This document shows, in pieces, positions 1-7,032 of a stretch of 20,168 nucleotides of DNA. How positions within the stretch are numbered: the first letter of the stretch is position 1; each line of letters opens with the position of its first letter. Below the pieces are notes generated by a model. The model saw nothing but the letters and a program-made list of their open reading frames with translations, was not told the DNA's origin and made no database searches. The translations under genes and the position numbers were made by a program. The stretch is from CAVORB01 sp964395315 (GTDB taxonomy: Bacteria; Pseudomonadota; Gammaproteobacteria; Chromatiales; Chromatiaceae). The stretch spans positions 1 to 20,168 of the forward strand of contig CAYNBI010000071.1 in NCBI GenBank assembly GCA_964395315.1, written 5' to 3'.

Positions 1-549
1 CTCGCATTCGCTGCTCTCGCGGTCTCGGACCAGACGCAGCAGCAGGCGAGCGACACGCTGACGCGCAGAACCGGTGGAGAGCTCGGTCAGCCAGGCGTCC
101 GCCTCCTTGAGCGCCCGCTGCCAGCGCGCCATCAGTTCGTGGTGCAGTGCCGGGTTCTCGTCGCTCAGGGTGCGCACGACGCGGGTGGGGAAGCGGCAGA
201 CCTCCGTGGGCTGAAGAGCGATAGCGTGGTGCTGGTACCCGTCGTCCACCAGCGCCTCGAGGCCGATCACGTCCGTACGCTTGGCGAGGCGGACGATGCG
301 CTGGCTGCCGTCGGGCAGGAACTGGACAAGCTTGAGCGAGCCGCTGCGCACCGTGTACATGTAGTTCCCGGGATCACCCGTGCGATAGAGGGTGGTGCCC
401 GGCTTGAGCACATACTGGTCGATCGGGTCATGGATGCGCTCGAAATCGGTTTCCCTGAGACCGGCGAACAGCACCGACGTACGCAGCGAGCAGTTGAGGC
501 AGTCGGCCTCGCCGGACCAAGCCTCCCGCAGTGAGACGTTTTTCGCCAT
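1..549 (-). CDS. Crp/Fnr-family transcriptional regulator (partial, C-terminus off the left edge)
   Basis: This gene reads leftward from an ATG at 549 and is still open at base 1, giving 183 residues of an expected 230-250. The translation has a cyclic-nucleotide-binding-like beta-barrel (about residues 28-140, with the typical G-[DN]-P-G-N-Y-M-Y-x-V-x-S-G-S-L-K run at 58-73). A long dimerisation helix (about 142-160) follows, ending in the sequence where the helix-turn-helix domain should begin; that DNA-binding domain lies outside the window. Near the N-terminus is a D-C-L-N-C pair (Cys17, Cys20), and Cys118 falls where FNR has Cys122. FNR's remaining cluster ligand (Cys29) is Val26 here. 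The protein is therefore FNR-like, but a normal four-cysteine 4Fe-4S site is not evident. No clear Shine-Dalgarno precedes the ATG; the start was chosen because the cysteine pair then sits at the FNR distance. Targets are unknown. It is divergent from the GGDEF-EAL gene. Confidence 0.85.
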   Translation of the reverse strand, partial: MAKNVSLREAWSGEADCLNCSLRTSVLFAGLRETDFERIHDPIDQYVLKPGTTLYRTGDPGNYMYTVRSGSLKLVQFLPDGSQRIVRLAKRTDVIGLEALVDDGYQHHAIALQPTEVCRFPTRVVRTLSDENPALHHELMARWQRALKEADAWLTELSTGSARQRVARLLLRLVRDRESSECE

Positions 550-659
550 CGCAAATTCGTGTATCTTTCCCTGCGCGAGCCCGGCGGGTGCGACGAACTC
601 AAGAGTTTAACCCAAAACGGTCGGGGGGCTGCGAGCTGATTCGCCGGGCGCCTGGCGCC

Positions 660-681
660 GGCGGGCCTGGCTTAGCCCGCC
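660..681. repeat. Perfect 7-bp inverted repeat in the regulator/GGDEF-EAL intergenic region
   Basis: The arms GGCGGGC (660-666) and GCCCGCC (675-681) are exact reverse complements around an 8-base loop. No T-run follows on either strand, so this is not a convincing intrinsic terminator. It lies in the 201-bp spacer between two divergent genes and could be a regulatory hairpin or operator. Two adjacent GGCGCC palindromes lie just to its left. Confidence 0.4.
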
Positions 682-750
682 CTAACGCAACACCCGCCGA
701 CCCTGGACTAAGATTCTTGCAGTTTATGTCTTGTCCTATAGGAACAGACC

Positions 751-2430
751 GTGCCCCATCCGAGCGCTTCTGAAGAACCCTCGCTATCCTGGCACCATAC
801 CCGCGGCGCTCTCTCGCGGGAGTTCCCCGACGCCTTGATCGTCTGCGACGAAAGCGGCGCGGTCGGTTACCTGAACGCGCGCGCCGAGCGCCTTCTGGGC
901 CTCGAATCCCGTCTCGTCCTCGGTCGACCCATGCTGTCCCTGTTCACATTGGAGATGCCAGGGGGGACTCAGGTGGACGAGGGCTTCCTCGCCGGCTTCC
1001 GGGAACGGCGGGCAGTGCCCCACGCGTGGGACCAGTGCGTGCTCGTGCGCGAGGACGGCCGGCGTTTGGAGCTTGCATGCGAGCTCGTGGTGCTCGGTCC
1101 CAGCAGTCTCCTGATATTGATGCGCACGGCGGCCGATGCTGGGGAGCGCAGCTCCCTTGCGTACCGTGCCAGCCACGATGCGCTCACCGGGTTGCCCAAT
1201 CGCACCTACCTGCAGGAGCGCTTGGGCAATCTGCACCGCAGCGCGGAGGCGCAGTGCGCCGGCTATAGTCTGCTGCTGCTGGATCTCGATCACTTCAAGA
1301 TCATCAACGACCGCTTCGGGCACGCGACGGGTGACCAGGTGCTGGCCCAGGTGGGACGGCGCATCGTGCACAACTTGCGGGAGATCGATACGGTCGGCCG
1401 CTGGGGGGGGGAGGAGTTCCTGTGCCTGCTCCCTCAGGTCGACCTTGGTATGGCCGAAGAGATTGCCGAGCGCATCCGGTCCGGTCTCGCGAAGGAGCCG
1501 GTGGATTTCCAGGGCCGCCAGATCCGCGTCACCGCGAGCATCGGCGTTGCGACTTACCCTCAGGATGGGCTCCACTCCGATGCCCTTCTGGCGAAAGCCG
1601 ACGCCGCCCTGTACGAGGCGAAGCGTTCCGGCCGCAACCGGATCCAGAGTGTCACCCGCCATACCGGCAACGTTTTCGCGCTCGCCAACATCATCGAGAA
1701 GTCGTTGCGCGAGGAACGGGTCCTGCCCGCGTACCAATCGGTATTCAACCTGGTGACGGGGGAAGAGAGCGGCGCCGAGGCCCTGGCGCGCATCCGGCTC
1801 GATGACGGCCAGGTCATGGAGGCGGCCTACTTCATTCCCGCCGCGGAGCAGCTGCATCTCGTGCACCTGATCGATCACCGCATCATCCACGGCGCGGTGA
1901 GAAACTGCGTGCAGAGAATGATGGAGAAGCGGCCGCTTTCGGCCATGTTCGTCAACTTCTCGGCCGATTTCCTGCGTCATCCGGAGCTGGTTGCGGACGT
2001 TGTCGAAACCGTCAAGCAGAAGTGTGAGCAATGCGGAGACCTGGTCGGCGAGATCAAGCCACTGGTCATCGAGATTACCGAGCGCCAGTTCATGGAAAAC
2101 ATGGCGGAGGCCAAGCAGGCCCTGGAGCCGCTGGCGGAGATGGGGCTGCGGATCGCCATCGACGACTTCGGGGGTGGCTACTCCTCGCTCAAGTATCTCG
2201 CCGAGCTTCCGGTGTCCTTCATCAAGCTCGAGGGTTCGCTGGTGCGGCGCATCGAATCCGAGCCCCGGGTGCGCGCCATCGTGCGCGGGATTCAGGACCT
2301 GGCCGCGGACCTGGGCGTCATCACCGTCGCCGAGGGGATAGAGTCCGAGAGCACCCTGCAGTTGCTTCGCCAGTTGGGGATCGACTGGGGGCAGGGCTTT
2401 CACTTTCGCCCACCCGTCATCGGCGAGTGA
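751..2430 (+). CDS. PAS-GGDEF-EAL cyclic-di-GMP signalling protein
   Basis: This 559-residue protein has no signal peptide or membrane segment and should be cytoplasmic. The order is a PAS-like sensor (about 20-125), a diguanylate cyclase domain (about 140-300) and an EAL phosphodiesterase domain (about 315-555). The cyclase carries an active GGEEF site (219-223) and an intact RxxD product-inhibition site (210-213) five residues upstream. The EAL domain keeps E-A-L (343-345), the metal ligands around N402, E441 and D471-D472 of DDFGGGYSSL, K492 and the EGIE motif (528-531). The Asp usually two residues after the catalytic Lys is Glu494 here. Both activities therefore look possible, with the EAL half slightly altered. 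The start is GTG at 751, with AGGAA about eight bases upstream inside a perfect palindrome (TCCTATAGGA, 734-743). It is a stand-alone gene, divergent from the FNR-like regulator. The PAS ligand is not deducible. Confidence 0.93.
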   Translation: MPHPSASEEPSLSWHHTRGALSREFPDALIVCDESGAVGYLNARAERLLGLESRLVLGRPMLSLFTLEMPGGTQVDEGFLAGFRERRAVPHAWDQCVLVREDGRRLELACELVVLGPSSLLILMRTAADAGERSSLAYRASHDALTGLPNRTYLQERLGNLHRSAEAQCAGYSLLLLDLDHFKIINDRFGHATGDQVLAQVGRRIVHNLREIDTVGRWGGEEFLCLLPQVDLGMAEEIAERIRSGLAKEPVDFQGRQIRVTASIGVATYPQDGLHSDALLAKADAALYEAKRSGRNRIQSVTRHTGNVFALANIIEKSLREERVLPAYQSVFNLVTGEESGAEALARIRLDDGQVMEAAYFIPAAEQLHLVHLIDHRIIHGAVRNCVQRMMEKRPLSAMFVNFSADFLRHPELVADVVETVKQKCEQCGDLVGEIKPLVIEITERQFMENMAEAKQALEPLAEMGLRIAIDDFGGGYSSLKYLAELPVSFIKLEGSLVRRIESEPRVRAIVRGIQDLAADLGVITVAEGIESESTLQLLRQLGIDWGQGFHFRPPVIGE

Positions 2431-2449
2431 CGGCGCCGCCGGTCGCCCG

Positions 2450-2743
2450 TCAATCCGCGGCGGCGGGTGCTTCTGGCAGCCGGTAGTAGCGGGCGTTGAG
2501 ATAGCTCGCGACGTCCCGCACCTCCTCGTCCTTCCAGCCCAGGCCCATTGCCCCCTGCCAGATCTGGACCGTGTGCCGCAGTGCGTCCGGGCTGTCGATC
2601 TTGCTGTTGACCCGAAAGTGAATCTCCGCCAGGTGGCAGTGATAGCAGTAGTTGCCGTAGAGCAGGCGGCCGCGCTCGGGACTTGCCGCCTGCGCGGGAA
2701 CGCATGCGATGGCAAGGAGAAACGGGACGGTTCGCGATATCAT
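2450..2743 (-). CDS. Small exported c-type cytochrome
   Basis: This 97-residue protein has a classic Sec signal peptide (about residues 1-19, ending A-Q-A-A) and one heme-binding C-Y-H-C-H motif (Cys33, Cys36, His37). A Met at 66 (G-A-M-G-L-G-W), followed by a helix with E-V-R-D-V-A-S-Y-L-N, is the expected layout of a class I monoheme cytochrome c, with Met66 as the likely sixth ligand. The mature protein would be about 78 residues and periplasmic, acting as an electron carrier. Its start at 2743 is preceded by an AAAGG ribosome binding site. It converges on the GGDEF-EAL gene with 19 bases between the stops and is divergent from uup. It is not part of a visible oxidase or Sox operon, so its redox partner is unknown; use with sulfur oxidation or respiration is inference. 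Confidence 0.88.
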   Translation of the reverse strand: MISRTVPFLLAIACVPAQAASPERGRLLYGNYCYHCHLAEIHFRVNSKIDSPDALRHTVQIWQGAMGLGWKDEEVRDVASYLNARYYRLPEAPAAAD

Positions 2744-2823
2744 GAGCGGCCTTTCGGGACCATCGGCGCTGTCTTCAGTGTAGCTTCAGCGGCGTGCGTT
2801 GCGCCCCGGCGGGAATCGAACCG

Positions 2824-4728
2824 ATGCCCCTGATCAGCCTACAGTCCGTCACCCTTTCCTACGGGTTGCCCCCGCTGCTGGAGGACGTCAACCTCGCCAT
2901 CGACCGCGGCGAGCGCGTCTGCCTGGTGGGAAGCAACGGCGCCGGCAAGTCCACCCTGCTGCGGCTGATCATTGGGGAAATCCAGCCGGACAGCGGTACC
3001 GTCCGGGTTGGCGAAGGCGTCACGGTCGCCCGATTGACGCAGGAGATACCAGCGGACACCCGCGGTCGTGTGTTCGACGTGGTGGCCGGGGGCCTCGGCG
3101 ACATGGGCGATCTGGTCCGGGAGTACCACGACCTCGGCCGGCGTCTGGCGCGGGCGCCGGACCCGCGGCTCCTGACGCGGCTGTCGGTGGTTCAGCACGA
3201 GCTCGAGAGCGGTGGTGGCTGGGAAATCGAGCAGCGCACCGAGCGCATCATCTCGCGCCTGCGCCTGGACCCCGACGCCGAGTTCATCGAGCTCTCGGGC
3301 GGACTGCAACGGCGCGTGCTTCTCGCGCGCGCGCTGGTGTGCGAGCCCGATCTGCTGCTGCTGGATGAGCCCACCAACCATCTCGACATCGACGCCATCG
3401 AGTGGCTGGAATCGTTTCTGCCCGAGTTCCCCGGCGCCCTGCTGTTCGTCACCCATGACCGGGTCTTCCTGCGCCGGCTCGCCACCCGCATCCTGGAGAT
3501 CGACCGCGGGCGGCTCACCGACTGGCCCGGCGACTATGACAATTACCTGCGTCGGCGCGAGGAACGCCTGCATGCCGAGGCGGTCGCCAATGCCCGTTTC
3601 GACCGCAAGCTCTCCGAGGAGGAAGTCTGGATACGCCAGGGCATCAAGGCCCGCCGTACCCGCAACGAGGGCCGCGTGCGCGCCCTCAAGGCGATGCGCG
3701 AGGAGCGGGGTCAGCGGCGCGCGCAGATCGGGCAGGCGCGCATCCGCCTGGGCGAGGCGGAGCGCAGCGGAAAGCTGGTGGTCGAGGCCGAGGGGGTCAC
3801 CTACGCGTGGGGTGGCGAACCCGTCGTGCGCGCACTGGACACCCTGATCCTGCGCGGCGACAAGGTGGGAATCGTGGGACCGAACGGCGTCGGCAAGAGC
3901 ACCCTGCTCAAGCTTCTGCTGGGCGAGCTCGAGCCGGACAGCGGGCGCATCCGCCGCGGCACCAATCTGCGGGTCGCCTACTTCGACCAGCTGCGGGCCA
4001 GTCTGGATGAGGACAAGAGCGTTCAGGACAACGTCGCCGGCGGCAGCGAAAAGGTCACGGTCGACGGCAAGAGCAAGCACGTGCTTTCCTACCTCAAGGA
4101 CTTTCTGTTCGTTCCCGAGCGCGCCCGTCAGCCGGTCAGCGCGCTGTCCGGGGGCGAGCGCAACCGCCTGCTGCTGGCGAAGCTGTTCACGCAGCCAGCC
4201 AATCTGCTGGTGATGGACGAGCCCACCAATGACCTGGACGCCGAGACCCTGGAGCTGCTCGAGGACCTTCTCGTCGGTTTCGACGGGACCCTGCTGCTGG
4301 TGAGCCACGACCGCGCGCTGCTGAATGCAGTGGTGACCAGCACTCTGGTGTTCGAGGGAGAGGGCAGGGTGCGCGAATATGTGGGCGGCTACGACGATTG
4401 GGTGCGTCAGCGCCCCGCCGCCGTTCTCCCTGCTGCGGCCGAGAGGCCGCCGCGCCCGGCCGCGCAGCCGAGACCTTCACCGGATACCCGATCCGCGCCC
4501 GCAAAGCTGAGCTACAAGAACCAGCGGGAGCTGGCGGCCCTGCCGGCGCAGATCGAGGCCCTGGAGGCGGAGCAGGCGGATCTTCACGCGCGGATGGCGG
4601 ACCCCGCTTTCTATCAGCAGGCAGGTGGCGGCATCGCCGTCGCGAGGGAACGGCTGGCCGCGCTCGAGACCGAGCTGGAGGCTGCCTACGCCCGCTGGGA
4701 GGCCCTCGAGGAGCTCAAGTCCGGCTGA
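2824..4728 (+). CDS. uup: ABC-F family ribosome-associated ATPase Uup
   Basis: This 634-residue protein matches the length and architecture of E. coli Uup. Two ABC ATPase domains lack membrane segments. Domain one has Walker A G-S-N-G-A-G-K-S-T (36-44), signature L-S-G-G-L-Q (near 157) and D-E-P-T-N-H-L-D (near 182). Domain two has G-P-N-G-V-G-K-S-T (near 351), L-S-G-G-E-R (near 440) and D-E-P-T-N-D-L-D (near 464). The linker between them contains the charged V-W-I-R-Q-G-I-K-A-R-R-T-R-N-E-G-R run typical of Uup-type P-site-tRNA-interaction helices. The C-terminus (about 560-634) is a coiled coil after a Pro/Ala-rich linker, as in Uup and its DNA/ribosome-binding tail. Known ABC-F proteins act on translating or stalled ribosomes; Uup is also linked to transposon excision. 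The ATG at 2824 fits the family N-terminus better than an upstream in-frame ATG at 2794. Confidence 0.95.
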   Translation: MPLISLQSVTLSYGLPPLLEDVNLAIDRGERVCLVGSNGAGKSTLLRLIIGEIQPDSGTVRVGEGVTVARLTQEIPADTRGRVFDVVAGGLGDMGDLVREYHDLGRRLARAPDPRLLTRLSVVQHELESGGGWEIEQRTERIISRLRLDPDAEFIELSGGLQRRVLLARALVCEPDLLLLDEPTNHLDIDAIEWLESFLPEFPGALLFVTHDRVFLRRLATRILEIDRGRLTDWPGDYDNYLRRREERLHAEAVANARFDRKLSEEEVWIRQGIKARRTRNEGRVRALKAMREERGQRRAQIGQARIRLGEAERSGKLVVEAEGVTYAWGGEPVVRALDTLILRGDKVGIVGPNGVGKSTLLKLLLGELEPDSGRIRRGTNLRVAYFDQLRASLDEDKSVQDNVAGGSEKVTVDGKSKHVLSYLKDFLFVPERARQPVSALSGGERNRLLLAKLFTQPANLLVMDEPTNDLDAETLELLEDLLVGFDGTLLLVSHDRALLNAVVTSTLVFEGEGRVREYVGGYDDWVRQRPAAVLPAAAERPPRPAAQPRPSPDTRSAPAKLSYKNQRELAALPAQIEALEAEQADLHARMADPAFYQQAGGGIAVARERLAALETELEAAYARWEALEELKSG

Positions 4729-4868
4729 CGCCCTTGGGTTCTGGCCTGGCCGCCGGCGCGGGAGCAACGCCATCTCGTCACCACCCGCACGCGGTCTGGC
4801 CTGTCCGCGCCGACATGGCTTAGTATTCGCCGCTCGACCTCAGCCCTGACGATCGAGGAGCGCCCGTC

Positions 4869-5714
4869 TTGAAGTTCACCGTCGAGGAATTCCGTGCCTG
4901 GGACAGCAAATGCGTCACCCTGCTCGGCATGTCCGGGGTCGGCAAGACGTACCTGTCGGCCCTGCTGCGGCGTCAGGACTGGTTCCATTACTCGGGCGAC
5001 TATCGCATCGGCACGCGCTACCTCGATGAGCACATCCTTGACCTGATCAAGAGCCAGGCCATGCAGGTCCCGTTTCTCGCGGACCTGCTGCGGCGGGACT
5101 GGATCTTCATCCGCAACAACATCAAGGTGGACGATCTGGGCCCGGTGCTCAGCTTCGTCGGCAAGCTCGGAAACCCGGAGCTCGGTGGGCTGCCCTTGCG
5201 GGAGTTCAACCGCCGCCAGGCCCTGTACCGGGAGGCCGAGATCGCGGCCATGAAGGACCTACCCCAGTTCGTCCGCAAGGCGAAGGAGATCTACGGTTAC
5301 GACAATCTGGTGAACGACGTGGGCGGGAGTCTGTGCGAGCTCGACGACCCGGGCGTGATCGAGCTGCTCGCGCGCCACAGCCTGATCCTCTACATCCAGG
5401 TGCCGGAGGCGGACGAGATCAAGCTCATCCAGCGTGCTCAGGCCGATCCCAAGCCGCTGTACTATCGACCCGAGTTCCTTAGCGCGGCGGCGAAGGACTA
5501 TCTGGAGACGCGGGGGCTGGAATACGTGGCCGAGATCGATCCGGACGACTTCACCCGCTGGGTCTTTCCGCGCCTGTTCCACTCCCGAGTTCCGCGCTAC
5601 GAGGCCATCGCGCGGCCGCACGGCTACACGGTGGGCTCCACCGAGGTGGCCCAGGTGCGTGACGAGCGCGACTTCCTGCAACTGCTGGAGCAGGCCATAG
5701 CCCGAAAAGGTTGA
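4869..5714 (+). CDS. Uncharacterised P-loop ATPase/kinase-like protein upstream of metA
   Basis: This 281-residue soluble protein is not one I can name. A Walker A motif G-M-S-G-V-G-K-T sits at residues 20-27, right after a first beta strand, so the nucleotide site is at the very N-terminus. A strand-like stretch ending L-V-N-D-V-G-G-S (about 147-154) and a hydrophobic strand S-L-I-L-Y-I-Q-V-P (about 170-178) follow. Next come an R-A-Q-A-D-P-K-P-L-Y-Y-R-P segment resembling the lid and base-binding region of shikimate/nucleotide-kinase-type P-loop enzymes. I infer a small-molecule or nucleotide kinase fold rather than an AAA+ motor, since I see no sensor or arginine-finger box. The start is TTG at 4869, supported by GAGGAG at 4855-4860. 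Its stop is only four bases before the metA start, so the two are almost certainly co-transcribed, which suggests a link to methionine/homoserine metabolism. Other P-loop roles remain possible. Confidence 0.8.
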   Translation: MKFTVEEFRAWDSKCVTLLGMSGVGKTYLSALLRRQDWFHYSGDYRIGTRYLDEHILDLIKSQAMQVPFLADLLRRDWIFIRNNIKVDDLGPVLSFVGKLGNPELGGLPLREFNRRQALYREAEIAAMKDLPQFVRKAKEIYGYDNLVNDVGGSLCELDDPGVIELLARHSLILYIQVPEADEIKLIQRAQADPKPLYYRPEFLSAAAKDYLETRGLEYVAEIDPDDFTRWVFPRLFHSRVPRYEAIARPHGYTVGSTEVAQVRDERDFLQLLEQAIARKG

Positions 5715-5718
5715 TTCC

Positions 5719-6789
5719 ATGCCCATCGTCGCCCATACCGACCTCCCCACCTTCGATCGCTTGCGCGAAGAGGGTCAGACCATCCTGGACCCGGACCGGG
5801 CGCTGCATCAGGACATCCGCGAGCTCCACATCGGGCTGCTCAACATGATGCCCGACGCCGCGCTGGCGGCGACGGAACGCCAGTTCCTGCGGCTGATCAA
5901 CGAGAGCAACCAGATCGCCCAGTTCTTCGTCCACCCCTTCACGCTGGACGCGCTGCCGCGCGCCGCTGCCGCGCGCGATCACATCGAGCGCTATTACGAA
6001 CCCTTCGAGCGCATTCGCGAGGACGGCCTGGACGCGCTCATCATCACCGGCGCCAACGTCAGTCACCCCAATCTCGCGGACGAGCCCTTCTGGGAGCCGC
6101 TGATCGAGGTCATCGACTGGGCGGCGGAGAACGTCACCTCCACCCTTTGCTCTTGCCTCGCGACCCATGCGGTGCTCCAGTTCCGGTACGGCCAGCGCCG
6201 CTATCCGCTGCCCGACAAACGCTGGGGCGTCTACGCCCATCGGGTGGTCAACAAGCGGCATCCGCTGGTCAATGACGTGAACACCTTGTTCGACGTGCCC
6301 CATTCCCGTTTCAACGAAATCGGGCGCGATCAGTTCGATGCCGCCGGCCTGCGCGTGCTGGTCGAGAGCGAGCAGGCAGGGGTGCACCTAGCGGTAAGTG
6401 AGGATGGATTTCGGTTGGTGTTCTTCCAGGGGCACCCGGAGTACGACACCGTCTCCTTGCTCAAGGAGTACAAGCGCGAGGTCAACCGTTTCGCCCTTGG
6501 GCAGCGCGAGGATTACCCGCCGATTCCGGAGAACTACGTCCGCCTGCGGGACCGGGCCATTCTCGATGAGCATCGCGACCGCATTCTGGCGGCGCTCGAC
6601 AGCGGACGCACGTCCCCGGAGTTCCCGGAGGACCGAATCGCCACCGGACTCGACAACACCTGGCACGACACCGCCGAGGGTGTCGTCGGCAATTGGGTGG
6701 GCAAGATCTACCAGCTCACCCACAGCGACCGCAGACTGCCCTTCATGGATGGCGTCGATCCGCGCGATCCCCTGGGCCTCGACTGGTAG
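5719..6789 (+). CDS. metA: Homoserine O-acyltransferase, MetA family
   Basis: This 356-residue protein aligns along its length with E. coli MetA (309 residues), which acylates L-homoserine from succinyl-CoA in the first committed step of methionine synthesis. The catalytic triad is visible: Cys146 in S-T-L-C-S-C-L-A-T, and His239 with Glu241 in F-F-Q-G-H-P-E-Y-D (E. coli Cys142, His235, Glu237). The conserved N-M-M-P near residue 42 and the N-W-V-G-K-I-Y-Q-L-T near the C-terminus also match. The residue equivalent to E. coli Gly111, which sets acyl-CoA choice (Gly for succinyl, Glu for acetyl), is Ser115 here within G-A-N-V-S. The acyl donor is therefore not certain from sequence. The C-terminus is longer than in E. 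coli. It follows the kinase-like gene by four bases. The 3' end lies 33 bases before the repeat that borders the assembly gap. Confidence 0.93.
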   Translation: MPIVAHTDLPTFDRLREEGQTILDPDRALHQDIRELHIGLLNMMPDAALAATERQFLRLINESNQIAQFFVHPFTLDALPRAAAARDHIERYYEPFERIREDGLDALIITGANVSHPNLADEPFWEPLIEVIDWAAENVTSTLCSCLATHAVLQFRYGQRRYPLPDKRWGVYAHRVVNKRHPLVNDVNTLFDVPHSRFNEIGRDQFDAAGLRVLVESEQAGVHLAVSEDGFRLVFFQGHPEYDTVSLLKEYKREVNRFALGQREDYPPIPENYVRLRDRAILDEHRDRILAALDSGRTSPEFPEDRIATGLDNTWHDTAEGVVGNWVGKIYQLTHSDRRLPFMDGVDPRDPLGLDW

Positions 6790-6822
6790 ATTCGCTCCTG
6801 CCGTCCCGTTTCTCGTCCGCTT

Positions 6823-6877
6823 CTGCCTGATCCGCAGGCTGATTCCGAGCCCTCGCGAGCTTGGATGGCCATGGCAT
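6823..6877. repeat. 55-bp direct repeat, left copy at the gap
   Basis: These 55 bases are identical, base for base, to 6978-7032 on the other side of the run of N. The unit is rich in small palindromes: a GCCTG/CAGGC stem, CTCGCGAG, ATGGCCAT and CCATGG. It may be an overlap between contig ends or a genuine repeat; the sequence alone does not decide. Confidence 0.9.
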
Positions 6878-6977
6878 NNNNNNNNNNNNNNNNNNNNNNN
6901 NNNNNNNNNNNNNNNNNNNNNNNNNNNNNNNNNNNNNNNNNNNNNNNNNNNNNNNNNNNNNNNNNNNNNNNNNNNNN
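6878..6977. other. Assembly gap of exactly 100 N
   Basis: There are 100 undetermined bases, the usual placeholder for a gap of unknown length. The real content between metA and the orphan gene could be nothing, or any amount of sequence. Confidence 0.98.
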
Positions 6978-7032
6978 CTGCCTGATCCGCAGGCTGATTC
7001 CGAGCCCTCGCGAGCTTGGATGGCCATGGCAT
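6978..7032. repeat. 55-bp direct repeat, right copy at the gap
   Basis: Identical to 6823-6877. The sequence immediately to its right switches to a visibly AT-richer composition, unlike the coding DNA to the left of the gap. Confidence 0.9.

Noticed and set aside
784..2715. A 643-residue open frame on the minus strand opposite the GGDEF-EAL gene.
   Set aside because: It is a shadow of a GC-rich gene: the plus strand has clear GGDEF and EAL motifs, while the minus translation has no recognisable domain.
2799..2823. Minus-strand GGTTCGATTCCCGCCGGGGC resembles the T-arm and 3' end of a tRNA just before uup.
   Set aside because: The T-stem does not pair properly, and no matching acceptor or anticodon arm is found on the minus strand within the next 70 bases, which are uup coding sequence. 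A tRNA-end fragment left by an integration event is possible but needs a matching full tRNA elsewhere in the genome.
6823..7032. A CRISPR array or insertion sequence at the gap, suggested by the direct repeats.
   Set aside because: Only two copies are seen, the unit is longer than usual CRISPR repeats, and no cas or transposase gene is nearby. An assembly overlap explains the copies more simply.
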